From: Microbulbifer sediminum
GTDB taxonomy: Bacteria > Pseudomonadota > Gammaproteobacteria > Pseudomonadales > Cellvibrionaceae
Assembly (NCBI RefSeq): GCF_021729035.1
Contig: NZ_JAJSAP010000002.1
Span: forward strand, 372,001 to 436,000
Length of the DNA: 64,000 nucleotides
Reading direction: 5' to 3'
Shown: positions 27,202 through 36,138 of the stretch, in pieces
How the letters are laid out: each line of letters opens with the position of its first letter
Numbering within the stretch: position 1 is the first letter of the stretch
Program-made: the position numbers and the translations under genes
Notes under the pieces: model-generated
Told to the model about the DNA's origin: nothing
Database searches by the model: none
The model's input: only the letters and a program-made list of their open reading frames with translations

Positions 27202-30200
27202 ATGAACGAACTCGACCTGCCGCAAAACGAGCGCGACACCGTGGAGCCCGAATCAAACCATTCCCGCCGGCCTGCCGATGCGGACGCGCGCGCCGCCGCC
27301 CTGGACATCAGCCGAAGCTTTGCCGTGTCGGCACCGGCTGGCTCCGGCAAGACGGGGCTGCTCACCCAACGGGTACTGAAGCTACTGGCACACAGCCGCC
27401 AGCCCGAGGATGTACTCGCCATCACCTTTACCCGCAAGGCTGCCGGCGAGATGCGCGAGCGCCTGGTTAAAGCCTTGCTCCAGGCCCGCGACGAACCGCG
27501 CCCGGACAATCCACACGAGGCAGTGACCTGGGACCTGGCGCGGCTCCTGCTGGAACAGGACCAGCGTCACAACTGGCAGCTGCTGAAGGCACCACAGCGA
27601 CTGAGGTTCCAGACCATCGACGGCCTGTGTCGCAGCCTCGCCAGCCAACTGCCCCTCGACAGTGGCCTGGGCGCCCCGGGCGAACCTCTGGAGCAGCCAT
27701 CAATCGCCTACCAGATGGCAGTCTCCAAACTGCTGGAGGGCCTGGCCAGCGAGACACCGGACCCGTCGTTGCAGAGACTCCTCCTGCACCTGGACAACGA
27801 CCTGGGCCAGCTCGACAAACTGTTGCAGATGCTGCTCGAAAAACGCGAGCAGTGGCTCGGCCAGCTGGTGGACATCGGCACCGGGGACAGTGCCGATGCG
27901 CGCGAATACTTCCACCGTGTGGTGGATGAAATGACCACCGAAAACCTGCAGCAGTTGCGCGACGCCCTGGGCAGTGCCACCGGCGAATTACTACAGCTGG
28001 CGGACTATGCCGGCAGCAACCTGCAGAGAGAAAACCCCGCCCATCCCCTGGCGCGCTGTGCCGGAATCAGCACACCGCCGCCAACAGACCACAGCGGCCT
28101 GGCCTCCTGGTCCGCGTTGACAGAATTACTGGTGACAGCCAAGGGGGAGTGGCGCAAGGCCGGCGGCCTGAACAAGAAACTGGGCTTTATCTCCCCGGCC
28201 AAGACCGATCCGGAATATGACCGCGCGCAGGAAAACAAGGCGCGCATGAAAGCGTTGCTGGGCGAGCTGGCGGAAAACGACCCCCTCCTGGCGGCCATCA
28301 ACGAAGTGCGCCGGCTGCCGTCGGCGCTGCCACAGGACCAGTGGGACCTGCTGGAAGCGATGGCGGAAGTACTGCCCCGGTTGGTGGCACAGCTAAAACT
28401 CGTGTTCCAGCAGCTTGGCGCGACCGACTACACCGAAGTGGCACAGGCGGCACTGGTGGCCCTGGGGGACAGCGATGCGCCCACGGACCTGGCGCTCAAG
28501 CTGGACCTGCAAGTGCAGCACATCCTCGTCGACGAGTTCCAGGACACGTCCCAGATGCAGTTGCAGTTGCTGGAGAAGCTCACCGCCGGCTGGCAACCGG
28601 ATGATGGCCGCACCCTGTTTATCGTCGGGGACGGCATGCAATCCTGTTACGGCTTCCGCAACGCCAACGTGGGTATTTTCCTCGAGGCACGGGCACACGG
28701 TATTGGCGAGGTGGCCCTCGAGCCGCTCGACCTGCGGGTGAATTTCCGCTCTGACAGCGCCGTGGTGGATTGGGTCAATGAGGTATTCCGGCAAGCTTTT
28801 CCCGCCCGGGACAACATCAGCCGGGGTGCCGTGCGCTACCTGGATTCCATTGCCTTTCGCGGCAACGGCTGGCCCGGCCCTGCCGTACAGTTTTACGGGT
28901 GTATCGATGATCCATACCGGACAGCAGAGGCGGCCCAGGTAACCGGGCTGGTCCGGCAACTGCAACAGCAGGACCCCGGTGGACGCATCGCCATCCTGGT
29001 ACGGAAAAAGCGACACCTGGACCAGGTGCTACCGGCCCTGGCTGCGGCGGGCATCCCCTATCAGGCCCCGGAACTGGCACCGCTGGCCAGCAAGATGGTG
29101 ATCCTGGACCTCCTCAGCCTGACCCGTGCGCTCCTCGATCCCAGCGACCGCCTCAGCTGGCTCGCCGTCCTGCGCGCGCCCTGGTGCGGCCTGAGCTGGG
29201 CAGACCTTCATACCCTGGCCAACTGGGGCAATGGCGAGCTCGCGGCCACAGACGCCGCGGCGCGCCCCCTGCTCCAGGCTGTTGCCAACGCGGCCGGGAT
29301 TGATGGCCTGAGCGAAGCCGGCCGTCAACAACTGCAGGCCATCGGCCCGATACTGCTCGGCGCCTGGCAACAACGTGGGCGCAAACCCCTGCGCCTGTGG
29401 ATCGAGGGGCTGTGGCTGGCCCTTGGCGGCCCCGCCTGTGTTGCCAGGAACGGCGAGATCGGCAATGTAGAAGACTATTTCCGGCTACTGGAGCGTCACG
29501 ACCGTGGCGGTGGCATCGGCGACTGGCAGCAGTTCCAGCTGGCGCTGGAGAAGCTCTTCGCCCGTCCGGGTGAGGACGCTGCCGTGCAGGTCATGACAAT
29601 CCATAAATCCAAGGGACTGGAGTTCGAGCATGTGCTGATTCCCGGCCTCGACCAGGGCGGCAAGCCCGGTGGCGACCAGCTGTTACGCTGGGCCGAATGG
29701 CTCAACAGTGGCGGCGACAGCCGCTTCCTGCTGGCACCGAAGAGTGCGCGGGGACAAAAGGACCCCCTGTTCGACTACCTCAAGTACGACAACAACGAAC
29801 GCGAGCGCCTCGAGGGCACCCGGCTGCTGTACGTGGGCTGCACCCGCGCCATCCGCTCCCTGCACCTGCTCGCCTCATTGCAACCGGAGGACAAAAAACC
29901 GGGACTCAAGCCGCCCGGCAGCGCCTCCCTGCTGGCCGGGATCTGGCCGTCATTGTCGGACTGCAGCGATTGGTGTCACTGGCTGGAACCCGATGCAGAG
30001 GCAGTCCCCCCGAATGGGGGGGACGATAACCGTGAAGAAATTACCGGGCGCAATGATCACTTCCTGCGCCTGCCCCAGGGCTGGCGCCCACCCGCCATCC
30101 CCGAAACCGGGTGGCTTGCCCCCTACCGCATGGATGACTACCGCCCGCGGGAAAGTGAGGAGCCCAATATCCCCGAGCTCGGCCAGGTGACACAGCGCTG

Positions 30201-30714
30201 GCTGCGCCATGCCGGTACAGTGGCACATGAAACACTGGCCACCATCGCCGGCACCGGTCCCGGCCAGTGGGATGACAGCCGCATCGCAGCACAGCGCCCG
30301 CTATGGGAGCTGCGCCTGCGCCAGCTGGGCCTGCATGGGAGCAATCTCACAGCGGCACGGGACAAGGTGGAACTCGCCATCCGCAGTACCCTGGAATGCG
30401 ACCATGGACGCTGGTTGCTCGACCACCGCCACCGGGAGGCCGCCTGTGAACTGGAGATTCACAGTGGCGGGCGCCAGTTGCGGCGCCATATTGTGGACCG
30501 CACCTTTATCGACGCCGACGGCATTCGCTGGATTGTCGATTACAAGACCGCGGAACCGCACGATGGCCAGGAGGAAGAGGCATTTATAACCATGCAGGCA
30601 GAGCACTACCGCGCGCAGCTGGAGGGATACCGCCGGCTCTTCTTCGATCGCGGTGAGCGTGACATCCGCTGTGCCCTGTACTTCCCACTGCTGCGCCGGC
30701 TCGAGCTAATCTGA
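27202..30714 (+). CDS. UvrD/Rep-family helicase-nuclease (AddA-like)
   Basis: A 1170-aa SF1A helicase with a C-terminal nuclease. Walker A is APAGSGKT (residues 44-51), motif Ia is ITFTRKAAGEM, Walker B is ILVDEFQDTSQMQ, motif III is FIVGDGMQSCYGFRNA, motif V is VMTIHKSKGLEFEHVLIPGL, and motif VI is RLLYVGCTRAIRSLHLL. The last ~130 residues carry HRHREAACELEIH and IVDRTFIDADGIRWIVDYKTAE, a RecB-type nuclease motif. It starts 3 bases after the preceding nuclease gene, so both proteins should form one complex with two nuclease centres, as in AddAB. Confidence 0.9.
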   Translation: MNELDLPQNERDTVEPESNHSRRPADADARAAALDISRSFAVSAPAGSGKTGLLTQRVLKLLAHSRQPEDVLAITFTRKAAGEMRERLVKALLQARDEPRPDNPHEAVTWDLARLLLEQDQRHNWQLLKAPQRLRFQTIDGLCRSLASQLPLDSGLGAPGEPLEQPSIAYQMAVSKLLEGLASETPDPSLQRLLLHLDNDLGQLDKLLQMLLEKREQWLGQLVDIGTGDSADAREYFHRVVDEMTTENLQQLRDALGSATGELLQLADYAGSNLQRENPAHPLARCAGISTPPPTDHSGLASWSALTELLVTAKGEWRKAGGLNKKLGFISPAKTDPEYDRAQENKARMKALLGELAENDPLLAAINEVRRLPSALPQDQWDLLEAMAEVLPRLVAQLKLVFQQLGATDYTEVAQAALVALGDSDAPTDLALKLDLQVQHILVDEFQDTSQMQLQLLEKLTAGWQPDDGRTLFIVGDGMQSCYGFRNANVGIFLEARAHGIGEVALEPLDLRVNFRSDSAVVDWVNEVFRQAFPARDNISRGAVRYLDSIAFRGNGWPGPAVQFYGCIDDPYRTAEAAQVTGLVRQLQQQDPGGRIAILVRKKRHLDQVLPALAAAGIPYQAPELAPLASKMVILDLLSLTRALLDPSDRLSWLAVLRAPWCGLSWADLHTLANWGNGELAATDAAARPLLQAVANAAGIDGLSEAGRQQLQAIGPILLGAWQQRGRKPLRLWIEGLWLALGGPACVARNGEIGNVEDYFRLLERHDRGGGIGDWQQFQLALEKLFARPGEDAAVQVMTIHKSKGLEFEHVLIPGLDQGGKPGGDQLLRWAEWLNSGGDSRFLLAPKSARGQKDPLFDYLKYDNNERERLEGTRLLYVGCTRAIRSLHLLASLQPEDKKPGLKPPGSASLLAGIWPSLSDCSDWCHWLEPDAEAVPPNGGDDNREEITGRNDHFLRLPQGWRPPAIPETGWLAPYRMDDYRPRESEEPNIPELGQVTQRWLRHAGTVAHETLATIAGTGPGQWDDSRIAAQRPLWELRLRQLGLHGSNLTAARDKVELAIRSTLECDHGRWLLDHRHREAACELEIHSGGRQLRRHIVDRTFIDADGIRWIVDYKTAEPHDGQEEEAFITMQAEHYRAQLEGYRRLFFDRGERDIRCALYFPLLRRLELI

Positions 30715-30781
30715 TAGCCAGGGGCGACCGATGCCACCGACTGGCAGGTAAATACCCGTCCTAACCAAGGGCGCCAAACTG

Positions 30782-30795
30782 GTTTCAATTGAAAC
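30782..30795. promoter_or_regulatory. 14-bp perfect palindrome upstream of DAHP synthase
   Basis: GTTTCAATTGAAAC is self-complementary and lies 95 bases before the DAHP synthase ATG in a 176-base intergenic region. It does not match a TyrR box. It could be an operator for an unidentified repressor. Confidence 0.35.
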
Positions 30796-30890
30796 ACTCG
30801 CCCTTGTCGCCAGCTGTGAGTAGGATATGCCTTCCCCAAAGGCTGCACCGCGGCCCGATTTGCCAGAGAGTAACAGCGACAGTAAGCACA

Positions 30891-31964
30891 ATGACCACAC
30901 AGCAGTTCGACGACCTGAATGTCGTCTCCCAGGAAATCCTGATCAGCCCCGAACAGCTCAAGGCCGAGCTGCCGGTGTCCGCGGCCGCCGAGGCCACCGT
31001 GGCAGCCGGTCGCGCCGCCGTACGCGATATCCTCGACCGCGAGGACCATCGCCTGATGGTGGTGATCGGCCCGTGCTCGGTGCACGACGTCGACGCCGCC
31101 ATCGACTATGCGCAGCGCCTGAAAAAAGTGGCCGACCAGGTCTCCGATACCCTGCTGATTGTCATGCGTGTCTACTTTGAAAAACCGCGTACCACGGTGG
31201 GCTGGAAGGGACTGATCAACGACCCCTTCCTGAACGATTCCTTCAAGATCCAGGACGGACTGCATATCGGTCGCAAGCTGTTGCTGGATATCGCCGAGCT
31301 GGGCCTGCCTACCGCCACCGAGGCGCTGGACCCGATTTCCCCGCAGTACCTGCAGGACCTGATTTCCTGGTCTGCCATTGGCGCACGCACCACCGAATCC
31401 CAGACCCACCGGGAAATGGCCAGTGGCCTGTCTTCCGCCGTGGGCTTCAAGAATGGAACCGACGGCAGCCTGGATGTGGCCATCAATGCGCTGCAGTCCA
31501 CCGCCAACCCGCACCGCTTCCTGGGTATCAGCAAGGACGGCCAGGTCTCCATCATCCACACCGCCGGCAACCGTTACGGCCATGTGGTGCTTCGGGGTGG
31601 CAATGACAAGCCCAATTACGATTCCGTCAGCGTCGCCATGTGCGAGCAGGAACTGGAGAAGGCCGGGCTGGTCCCCAACATTATGGTTGACTGCAGCCAT
31701 GCCAACTCCAACAAGAACCATGAGCTGCAGCCCCTGGTAGTGGAGAATGTCGCGCACCAGATCATCGACGGCAACAAGTCCATCATCGGTATCATGGTGG
31801 AGAGCAACCTGAAAGCGGGTAACCAGAAGATCCTGGAGGACCACAGCCAGATGGAATACGGCGTTTCGGTCACCGACAAGTGCATCGACTGGGAAACAAC
31901 AGAGGCCCTGCTGCTCAAGATGGCGGAGCAGCTGCGCGGCCCCCTGAAGTCACGCAAAGGCTAA
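30891..31964 (+). CDS. 3-deoxy-7-phosphoheptulonate (DAHP) synthase, class I
   Basis: A 357-aa enzyme condensing phosphoenolpyruvate and erythrose 4-phosphate in the first step of aromatic amino-acid synthesis. It shows LMVVIGPCSVHDVDAA, MRVYFEKPRTTVGWKGLINDP, GARTTESQTHREMASGLS, GFKNGTDGS, HVVLRGG and IMVDCSHANSNK, all active-site blocks of the AroF/AroG/AroH type. The feedback amino acid (Phe, Tyr or Trp) cannot be read reliably, so no symbol is given. The ATG at 30891 gives the standard N-terminus; the upstream ribosome site is weak. A 14-bp palindrome precedes it. Confidence 0.93.
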   Translation: MTTQQFDDLNVVSQEILISPEQLKAELPVSAAAEATVAAGRAAVRDILDREDHRLMVVIGPCSVHDVDAAIDYAQRLKKVADQVSDTLLIVMRVYFEKPRTTVGWKGLINDPFLNDSFKIQDGLHIGRKLLLDIAELGLPTATEALDPISPQYLQDLISWSAIGARTTESQTHREMASGLSSAVGFKNGTDGSLDVAINALQSTANPHRFLGISKDGQVSIIHTAGNRYGHVVLRGGNDKPNYDSVSVAMCEQELEKAGLVPNIMVDCSHANSNKNHELQPLVVENVAHQIIDGNKSIIGIMVESNLKAGNQKILEDHSQMEYGVSVTDKCIDWETTEALLLKMAEQLRGPLKSRKG

Positions 31965-31978
31965 CCCCAGGCTTTTCA

Positions 31979-32002
31979 TGCGGGCTCGGAGACGGGCCCG
32001 CA
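31979..32002 (+). terminator. Hairpin after DAHP synthase
   Basis: TGCGGGC (31979-31985) pairs with GCCCGCA (31996-32002), 15 bases after the stop codon. There is no T-run. Confidence 0.4.
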
Positions 32003-32129
32003 ACTGCTCCGCTACCCTGTCTATTCCCCCGGGTCCCCCCTTGTCTCGCATTGTGCCGGTTACCGTGAAAGGCGTAAGCGGATGTTGCCACGCTACTTGA
32101 ACCGCTGCGGCGGGGAATCGAGAACGAGA

Positions 32130-32585
32130 ATGACACACAGCCCACCACTGCAACTGCCCTGTCCAGAATGCGGCGCGATCAACAGGATTCCCCCGCAAAG
32201 GCTTAACGACCGCCCGTTGTGTGGCAAATGTCGCGCCAGGCTTCTGCCCGGCAAGCCCGTGACTGCGAAGGACAGGGATTTCGGCCGGCTGGTGCAGAAT
32301 ACCGACCTGCCGCTGTTAGTGGATTTCTGGGCCCCCTGGTGCGGCCCATGCCAGCAGTTTGCGCCAGTTTTCAGCGCGGTCGCCACACAAATGGCGACCC
32401 GCGTAATATTCGCCAGGGTCGATACCCAGGCCAATCCCCAGACTGCCGCAACCCACCAGATCCGCTCCATTCCCACGCTGGTGCTGTTCCATGGCGGAAA
32501 GGAGTTCACGCGACTTTCCGGGGCCCTGCCCCGGGCACAGTTCCAGCAGTGGCTGGAACAGCAACTGGCCGCACTCGGCTGCTAG
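32130..32585 (+). CDS. trxC: Thioredoxin 2 (zinc-binding TrxC type)
   Basis: A 151-aa cytosolic disulfide reductase. The N-terminal zinc site has two CxxC pairs (CPECG and CGKCR, residues 11-34) and the thioredoxin domain has WCGPC within LLVDFWAPWCGPCQQFAPV; IRSIPTLVLFHGG holds the conserved cis-Pro. The N-terminal zinc domain separates it from thioredoxin 1. The ATG at 32130 starts exactly at the usual position. TrxC is often oxidative-stress induced; no OxyR site was recognised upstream. Confidence 0.94.
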   Translation: MTHSPPLQLPCPECGAINRIPPQRLNDRPLCGKCRARLLPGKPVTAKDRDFGRLVQNTDLPLLVDFWAPWCGPCQQFAPVFSAVATQMATRVIFARVDTQANPQTAATHQIRSIPTLVLFHGGKEFTRLSGALPRAQFQQWLEQQLAALGC

Positions 32586-32738
32586 CAGGATACGGGCAAC
32601 TGCCACGCCCCGCCTGTGACCTGGCTGCTCCCGTGCGGGATTCCGGGACCACGACACGGTTCCTTGCTTCGGCCACGAATCACCGTTTACTCTCTTCCGA
32701 CGTATAAATCACCATAAAAACGCAGAAGGTTATCTGGT

Positions 32739-32876
32739 ATGACGTTACACCTAGAACTTGCCCCCATTCTCGCACTGTTGGCCGGCGTGGGTATCCTGAT
32801 CAAGCCCAAGCTGCTCAACTACATCGTGGCGGGCTACCTGATTGCTGTCGGCCTGATCCAGATCCTTAACATCTAG
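32739..32876 (+). CDS. DUF3096-type small membrane protein (45 aa)
   Basis: A 45-residue protein with two short hydrophobic segments: MTLHLELAPILALLAGVGIL, then IKPKLLNYIVAGYLIAVGLI and QILNI. The pattern Leu-Ala-Pro-Ile-Leu-Ala-Leu, then Pro-Lys-Leu-Leu-Asn-Tyr-Ile-Val-Ala-Xaa-Tyr-Leu, is that of the DUF3096 family. AGAAGG lies 9 bases before the ATG. It is a free-standing gene between trxC and the lipoprotein gene; its function is unknown. Confidence 0.8.
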   Translation: MTLHLELAPILALLAGVGILIKPKLLNYIVAGYLIAVGLIQILNI

Positions 32877-33269
32877 GTCCGAGCCCTCGGCGCCCCGCCC
32901 GCGTTTGTGAGGTCCGCGGAGCCGGGGTCAGCTATCCGGGAAGGTCCCGGTCCACAGCAGCGGTAACAGAGCCGACATCCATCGCTGCCTTCACGCCGGA
33001 TAATTGGCGTCTTCCCCTCCCCCGCTTCTCGCCCGCCCTGCGCTACGTTGCCGCTGCCCCACAACACTCGAACCAGGCACCAGCGCCCGGCCTGTTCAGC
33101 CAGCACTGCTGTGAGTGATGCAGGCAGCTATGATATCGAAACCGGCAGGCCGGCCCTGGCGTAACCTGGGACGGGTTATGAATACTGCCAGTAACCCTTG
33201 TGAGCGCCTGAAAACGGCTGTGTGAGGGATGACACGGGTCCGCCGGACCTGACAGGGAGGGAAAGAAAA
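32877..33269. other. 393-base gap without a recognised gene
   Basis: I see no credible coding region, RNA gene or strong terminator. A short inverted repeat GGGTTA/TAACCC at 33173-33197 is the only symmetrical element found, and it is weak. Confidence 0.5.
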
Positions 33270-34262
33270 TTGAGGAAATGGCTAGTACTGTTGCTGGTGC
33301 CACTGCTACTGATCGCCTGTGATTTCGACGACCTGCCGGCATTCAGCTTCCAGACCGAAAACCGCAATTACCGCATCGACATGCGCAACCTGGTGCGGGA
33401 CATCAGCGCCTATGCCCGGGATATCGAGGAAGAGTTTATTATTGTCCCACAGGGCGGCACCGAACTGATAACCAGTGACGGGCGGAGCACCGGGACCATC
33501 CAGGGAGGCTACCTGGATGCAGTGAATGGCCTCGGGGTACAGGGGCTGTTTTTCGGTGGCAGAACCGTCGATCAGCCAACCCCCGTCATCGAGACGGAGC
33601 GGCTACGCACCCTGCTCGACCTGGCCGTCGCCAGTGGCAGCATCCCGATCCTGGTTACCGACTTCGCCACCAGCCAGCGCAATATCGACGAGGCGTACCG
33701 ACTCACAGAGGATGCTGGTTACACTGGTTTTGTCGCGCCCAGTAGGCAGCTGGATACCATTCCGGACTATCCCACCGTGATCCCCGGCTTCAACCGCCGC
33801 GATATTGACACACTGGCACAGGCCCGCAACTTCCTGCACCTGACCAGCCCGCGCCTCTATTCAACACGCCAGGAATTCATCGATGCGCTCGCCGCAACGG
33901 GCTACGACCTGCTGATCCTGGATTTCTTTTTCAACGGCCAGCCGTTTACCACCGCCCAGTTGCAACAACTGCAACTGAAGCCCGATGGCGGCCGGCGTAT
34001 CCTGCTCGCCTACCTCAGCATCGGCCAGGCCGAGAGCGACCGCTTTTACTGGCAGAACAGCTGGCCCACCAACCCGCCGAGCTGGCTGGGCGAGCAAGTC
34101 ACCGGGATCCCGGGAAATTACCAGGTGCGCTACTGGGAGGAAGGCTGGCGAGACATTCTGTTCGGCTCGGCCGACAACTATCTCGACCAGATACTGGATT
34201 CCGCGTTCGATGGGATCTATCTGGACCACGTCGACGAGTTTAAATATTTCGAGGAACGCTGA
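33270..34262 (+). CDS. Predicted lipoprotein, GH114/TM1410-type glycoside hydrolase
   Basis: A 330-aa protein. Starting at TTG 33270 gives a clean lipoprotein signal MRKWLVLLLVPLLLIAC with the lipidated Cys at 17, and AGGGAGG lies 9 bases upstream; the GTG at 33222 would bury the signal behind 16 residues. The body has the TIM-barrel pattern of the endo-alpha-1,4-polygalactosaminidase family: YDLLILDFFF, RILLAYLSIGQAESDRFYW, and the end FDGIYLDHVDEFKYFEE with paired acids. Such enzymes may cleave galactosaminogalactan-type polymers; activity here is inferred from fold only. It is probably anchored in the outer membrane. Confidence 0.78.
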   Translation: MRKWLVLLLVPLLLIACDFDDLPAFSFQTENRNYRIDMRNLVRDISAYARDIEEEFIIVPQGGTELITSDGRSTGTIQGGYLDAVNGLGVQGLFFGGRTVDQPTPVIETERLRTLLDLAVASGSIPILVTDFATSQRNIDEAYRLTEDAGYTGFVAPSRQLDTIPDYPTVIPGFNRRDIDTLAQARNFLHLTSPRLYSTRQEFIDALAATGYDLLILDFFFNGQPFTTAQLQQLQLKPDGGRRILLAYLSIGQAESDRFYWQNSWPTNPPSWLGEQVTGIPGNYQVRYWEEGWRDILFGSADNYLDQILDSAFDGIYLDHVDEFKYFEER

Positions 34263-34343
34263 AGAGTTTACTGGGGCGCATGTTCACGCTTGCTCCCCGG
34301 TATTGATGGGCGCATCCCAGGGTCGAGGAAAGGTATAGCCCCT

Positions 34344-35090
34344 ATGGCTGGTTACATTTCATTCAGCGCGGTATTGATACTGTGCCTGATTTGCTGGACG
34401 CTTCCCAGATGGCAGTTCTTGCAGGGCAGTAATCATCCGCCAATCCTGAGTGTTTCAGCAGGCGTGGGTATCTCCTATGTATTTCTGGCATTACTACCCA
34501 AGCTTGCCGAAATACAGACATCCATCTTTGTAAAGGGCGACGATAGTGCACTCTTGCCCGTCGGACTACACGCTTATCTCGCCGCCCTGGTGGGATTTGT
34601 CATCTTTCTTTTACTCGTAAGAAAAGACCTCGCCGAAGATGAGGACACCAAGGGCAGACGACCATCCAGCACAGTGATTTTAGTGACGAGTATCTTTGCC
34701 CTCTATAATGCGCAGATCGGCTTCCTTCTCGGCGCATGGCCGATCCCCTACTGGCTCAGCTATCTTGGACTGACATTTGCTTTCGGAATGCATTTTATTG
34801 GCATCAATTACCATCTGTGGAGGCACTACCCCAATCGGTACACTCGCTACTTTCGGGTTGTGTTCTCCTTGAGCATGCTTGCGGGCTGGCTTGGGTCGCT
34901 GTTGGCAGAGCAGCTAAACCCGGCTTTCAAGTTTTCCACAATGTTTGTCGCCGGGGGAATAATTATCACCGCGATACGAGAAGAGATCCCACCAAGGGAA
35001 GAAGCCAATATCCCATACTTCCTGGTCGCCGTGATTGCGGCCAGCCTGTTCATCATTTTCACCAAGATACTTCTGGCCCGTGGGCAGTAG
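34344..35090 (+). CDS. Multipass membrane protein of unknown function
   Basis: A 248-aa protein with about 7-8 hydrophobic segments (for example ISFSAVLILCLICWTL, SVSAGVGISYVFLALLP, LAALVGFVIFLLLV, TVILVTSIFALYNAQIGFLLG, STMFVAGGIIITA, FLVAVIAASLFIIF). SAGVGISYVFLALLPKLAE loosely recalls ZIP metal transporters, but the His-rich metal site is not evident. GAGGAAAGG lies about 11 bases before the ATG at 34344. The base composition is visibly more A+T-rich than its neighbours, suggesting recent acquisition. I do not recognise the family. Confidence 0.7.
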   Translation: MAGYISFSAVLILCLICWTLPRWQFLQGSNHPPILSVSAGVGISYVFLALLPKLAEIQTSIFVKGDDSALLPVGLHAYLAALVGFVIFLLLVRKDLAEDEDTKGRRPSSTVILVTSIFALYNAQIGFLLGAWPIPYWLSYLGLTFAFGMHFIGINYHLWRHYPNRYTRYFRVVFSLSMLAGWLGSLLAEQLNPAFKFSTMFVAGGIIITAIREEIPPREEANIPYFLVAVIAASLFIIFTKILLARGQ

Positions 35091-35235
35091 TTCAACAGGC
35101 TGAACCCACTTCACACTTTTCACCCCAATTCACACAGCGGCCTAGTTACTTTCTCGAGGAGCAGCACTGACTGTTCACATCAGGCAGGAAGCCTTTACCG
35201 GTCATGCGGACGGCACAAGCACAATTTTTTTGCAT

Positions 35236-35265
35236 AAAAAAAGCGAGCCAGGCGGCTCGCTTTTT
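35236..35265. terminator. Bidirectional intrinsic terminator
   Basis: GCGAGCC (35243-35249) pairs with GGCTCGC (35254-35260) around AGGC, flanked by seven A on the left and five T on the right. It can stop both the plus-strand membrane-protein transcript and minus-strand nfuA. Confidence 0.88.
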
Positions 35266-35284
35266 CGGTTTCGATCTTCAGCGA

Positions 35285-35887
35285 TCAATAGTACGCCTGC
35301 GACTTATCCGTGTGGTCGGTGATGTCCTTCACCCCGGCCACTTCCGGAATCTTCTCTTTCAGGGTCTTCTCGACGCCCTCTTTCAGGGTCATGTCCACCA
35401 TACCGCAACCCTGGCAGCCGCCGCCGAATTGCAATACGGCATAGTTGTCTTCGGTGAATTCCACCAGACTTACCTGACCACCGTGGGCTGCGAGCCCCGG
35501 GTTGATATCGTTGTAAAGGACGTAATTGATACGATCCTCGATCGGACTGTCATCGGTGATCTTGGGCATCCGCGAGTTCGGCGCCCGGATGGTCAACTGG
35601 CCGCCCATCTTGTCCGAGGAGTAGTCCACCTTCGCCTCGTCCAGGTAGGGCACAGAACGGCCCTCAAAGTAGGCCTTCAGGCCATCCAGCTCCATCATTA
35701 CATCGTCTTCCTGCTCCTCGCCGGGACGGCAGTAGGCGATACAGGTTTCCGCTGTCGGGGTGCCCGGGTTGGACACGAACATGCGGATGGCGATGCCCTC
35801 GCAATCCTGCTTCTCCAGCAGCTCGCGCAGGTACTCCTGGGCAGACTCTGTGATGGTGACATTCAGCGCTGCAGGTTCTTGTGACAT
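35285..35887 (-). CDS. nfuA: Fe-S biogenesis protein NfuA
   Basis: A 200-aa iron-sulfur carrier: a degenerate A-type N-terminal domain (residues 1-95) fused to an Nfu domain with the cluster-binding CxxC in [15 protein letters not shown] (C158 and C161). NfuA delivers [4Fe-4S] clusters to enzymes such as aconitase and lipoyl synthase, especially under stress. The start at 35887 fits [17 protein letters not shown]; the longer frame lacks a ribosome site. It is divergent from metH and ends at a bidirectional terminator. Confidence 0.95.
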   Translation of the reverse strand: MSQEPAALNVTITESAQEYLRELLEKQDCEGIAIRMFVSNPGTPTAETCIAYCRPGEEQEDDVMMELDGLKAYFEGRSVPYLDEAKVDYSSDKMGGQLTIRAPNSRMPKITDDSPIEDRINYVLYNDINPGLAAHGGQVSLVEFTEDNYAVLQFGGGCQGCGMVDMTLKEGVEKTLKEKIPEVAGVKDITDHTDKSQAYY

Positions 35888-36138
35888 ATACCTTCTCAAA
35901 TAACCGAGTTTCCTTGTCGGGTATTTTACTCTCACTTGCGCCCGAGTTAAACCAACGGGATGCACACGCAAGACAACAGGGATCAAATAACCGCTAACTT
36001 CCCTTTAAGATCAACTGGTTATAACGGATTCATGCGCCCATTACACAGCGCAGGTGGCGCCGGGCATGTTAATATGGGCGCCCTGAAATGACTCACCGAC
36101 CACAACCATTCAGCGACAGCCAACCGAAGGAATCGCCA

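Noticed and set aside
33173-33197. GGGTTA/TAACCC inverted repeat as a riboswitch or operator
   Set aside because: The stem is only 6 bp with a 13-base loop and no supporting context.
35888-36138. Possible cobalamin riboswitch upstream of metH
   Set aside because: No B12-box-like sequence or extended multi-stem fold could be seen in the 251-base leader. Only a short GGCGCC-type hairpin is present.
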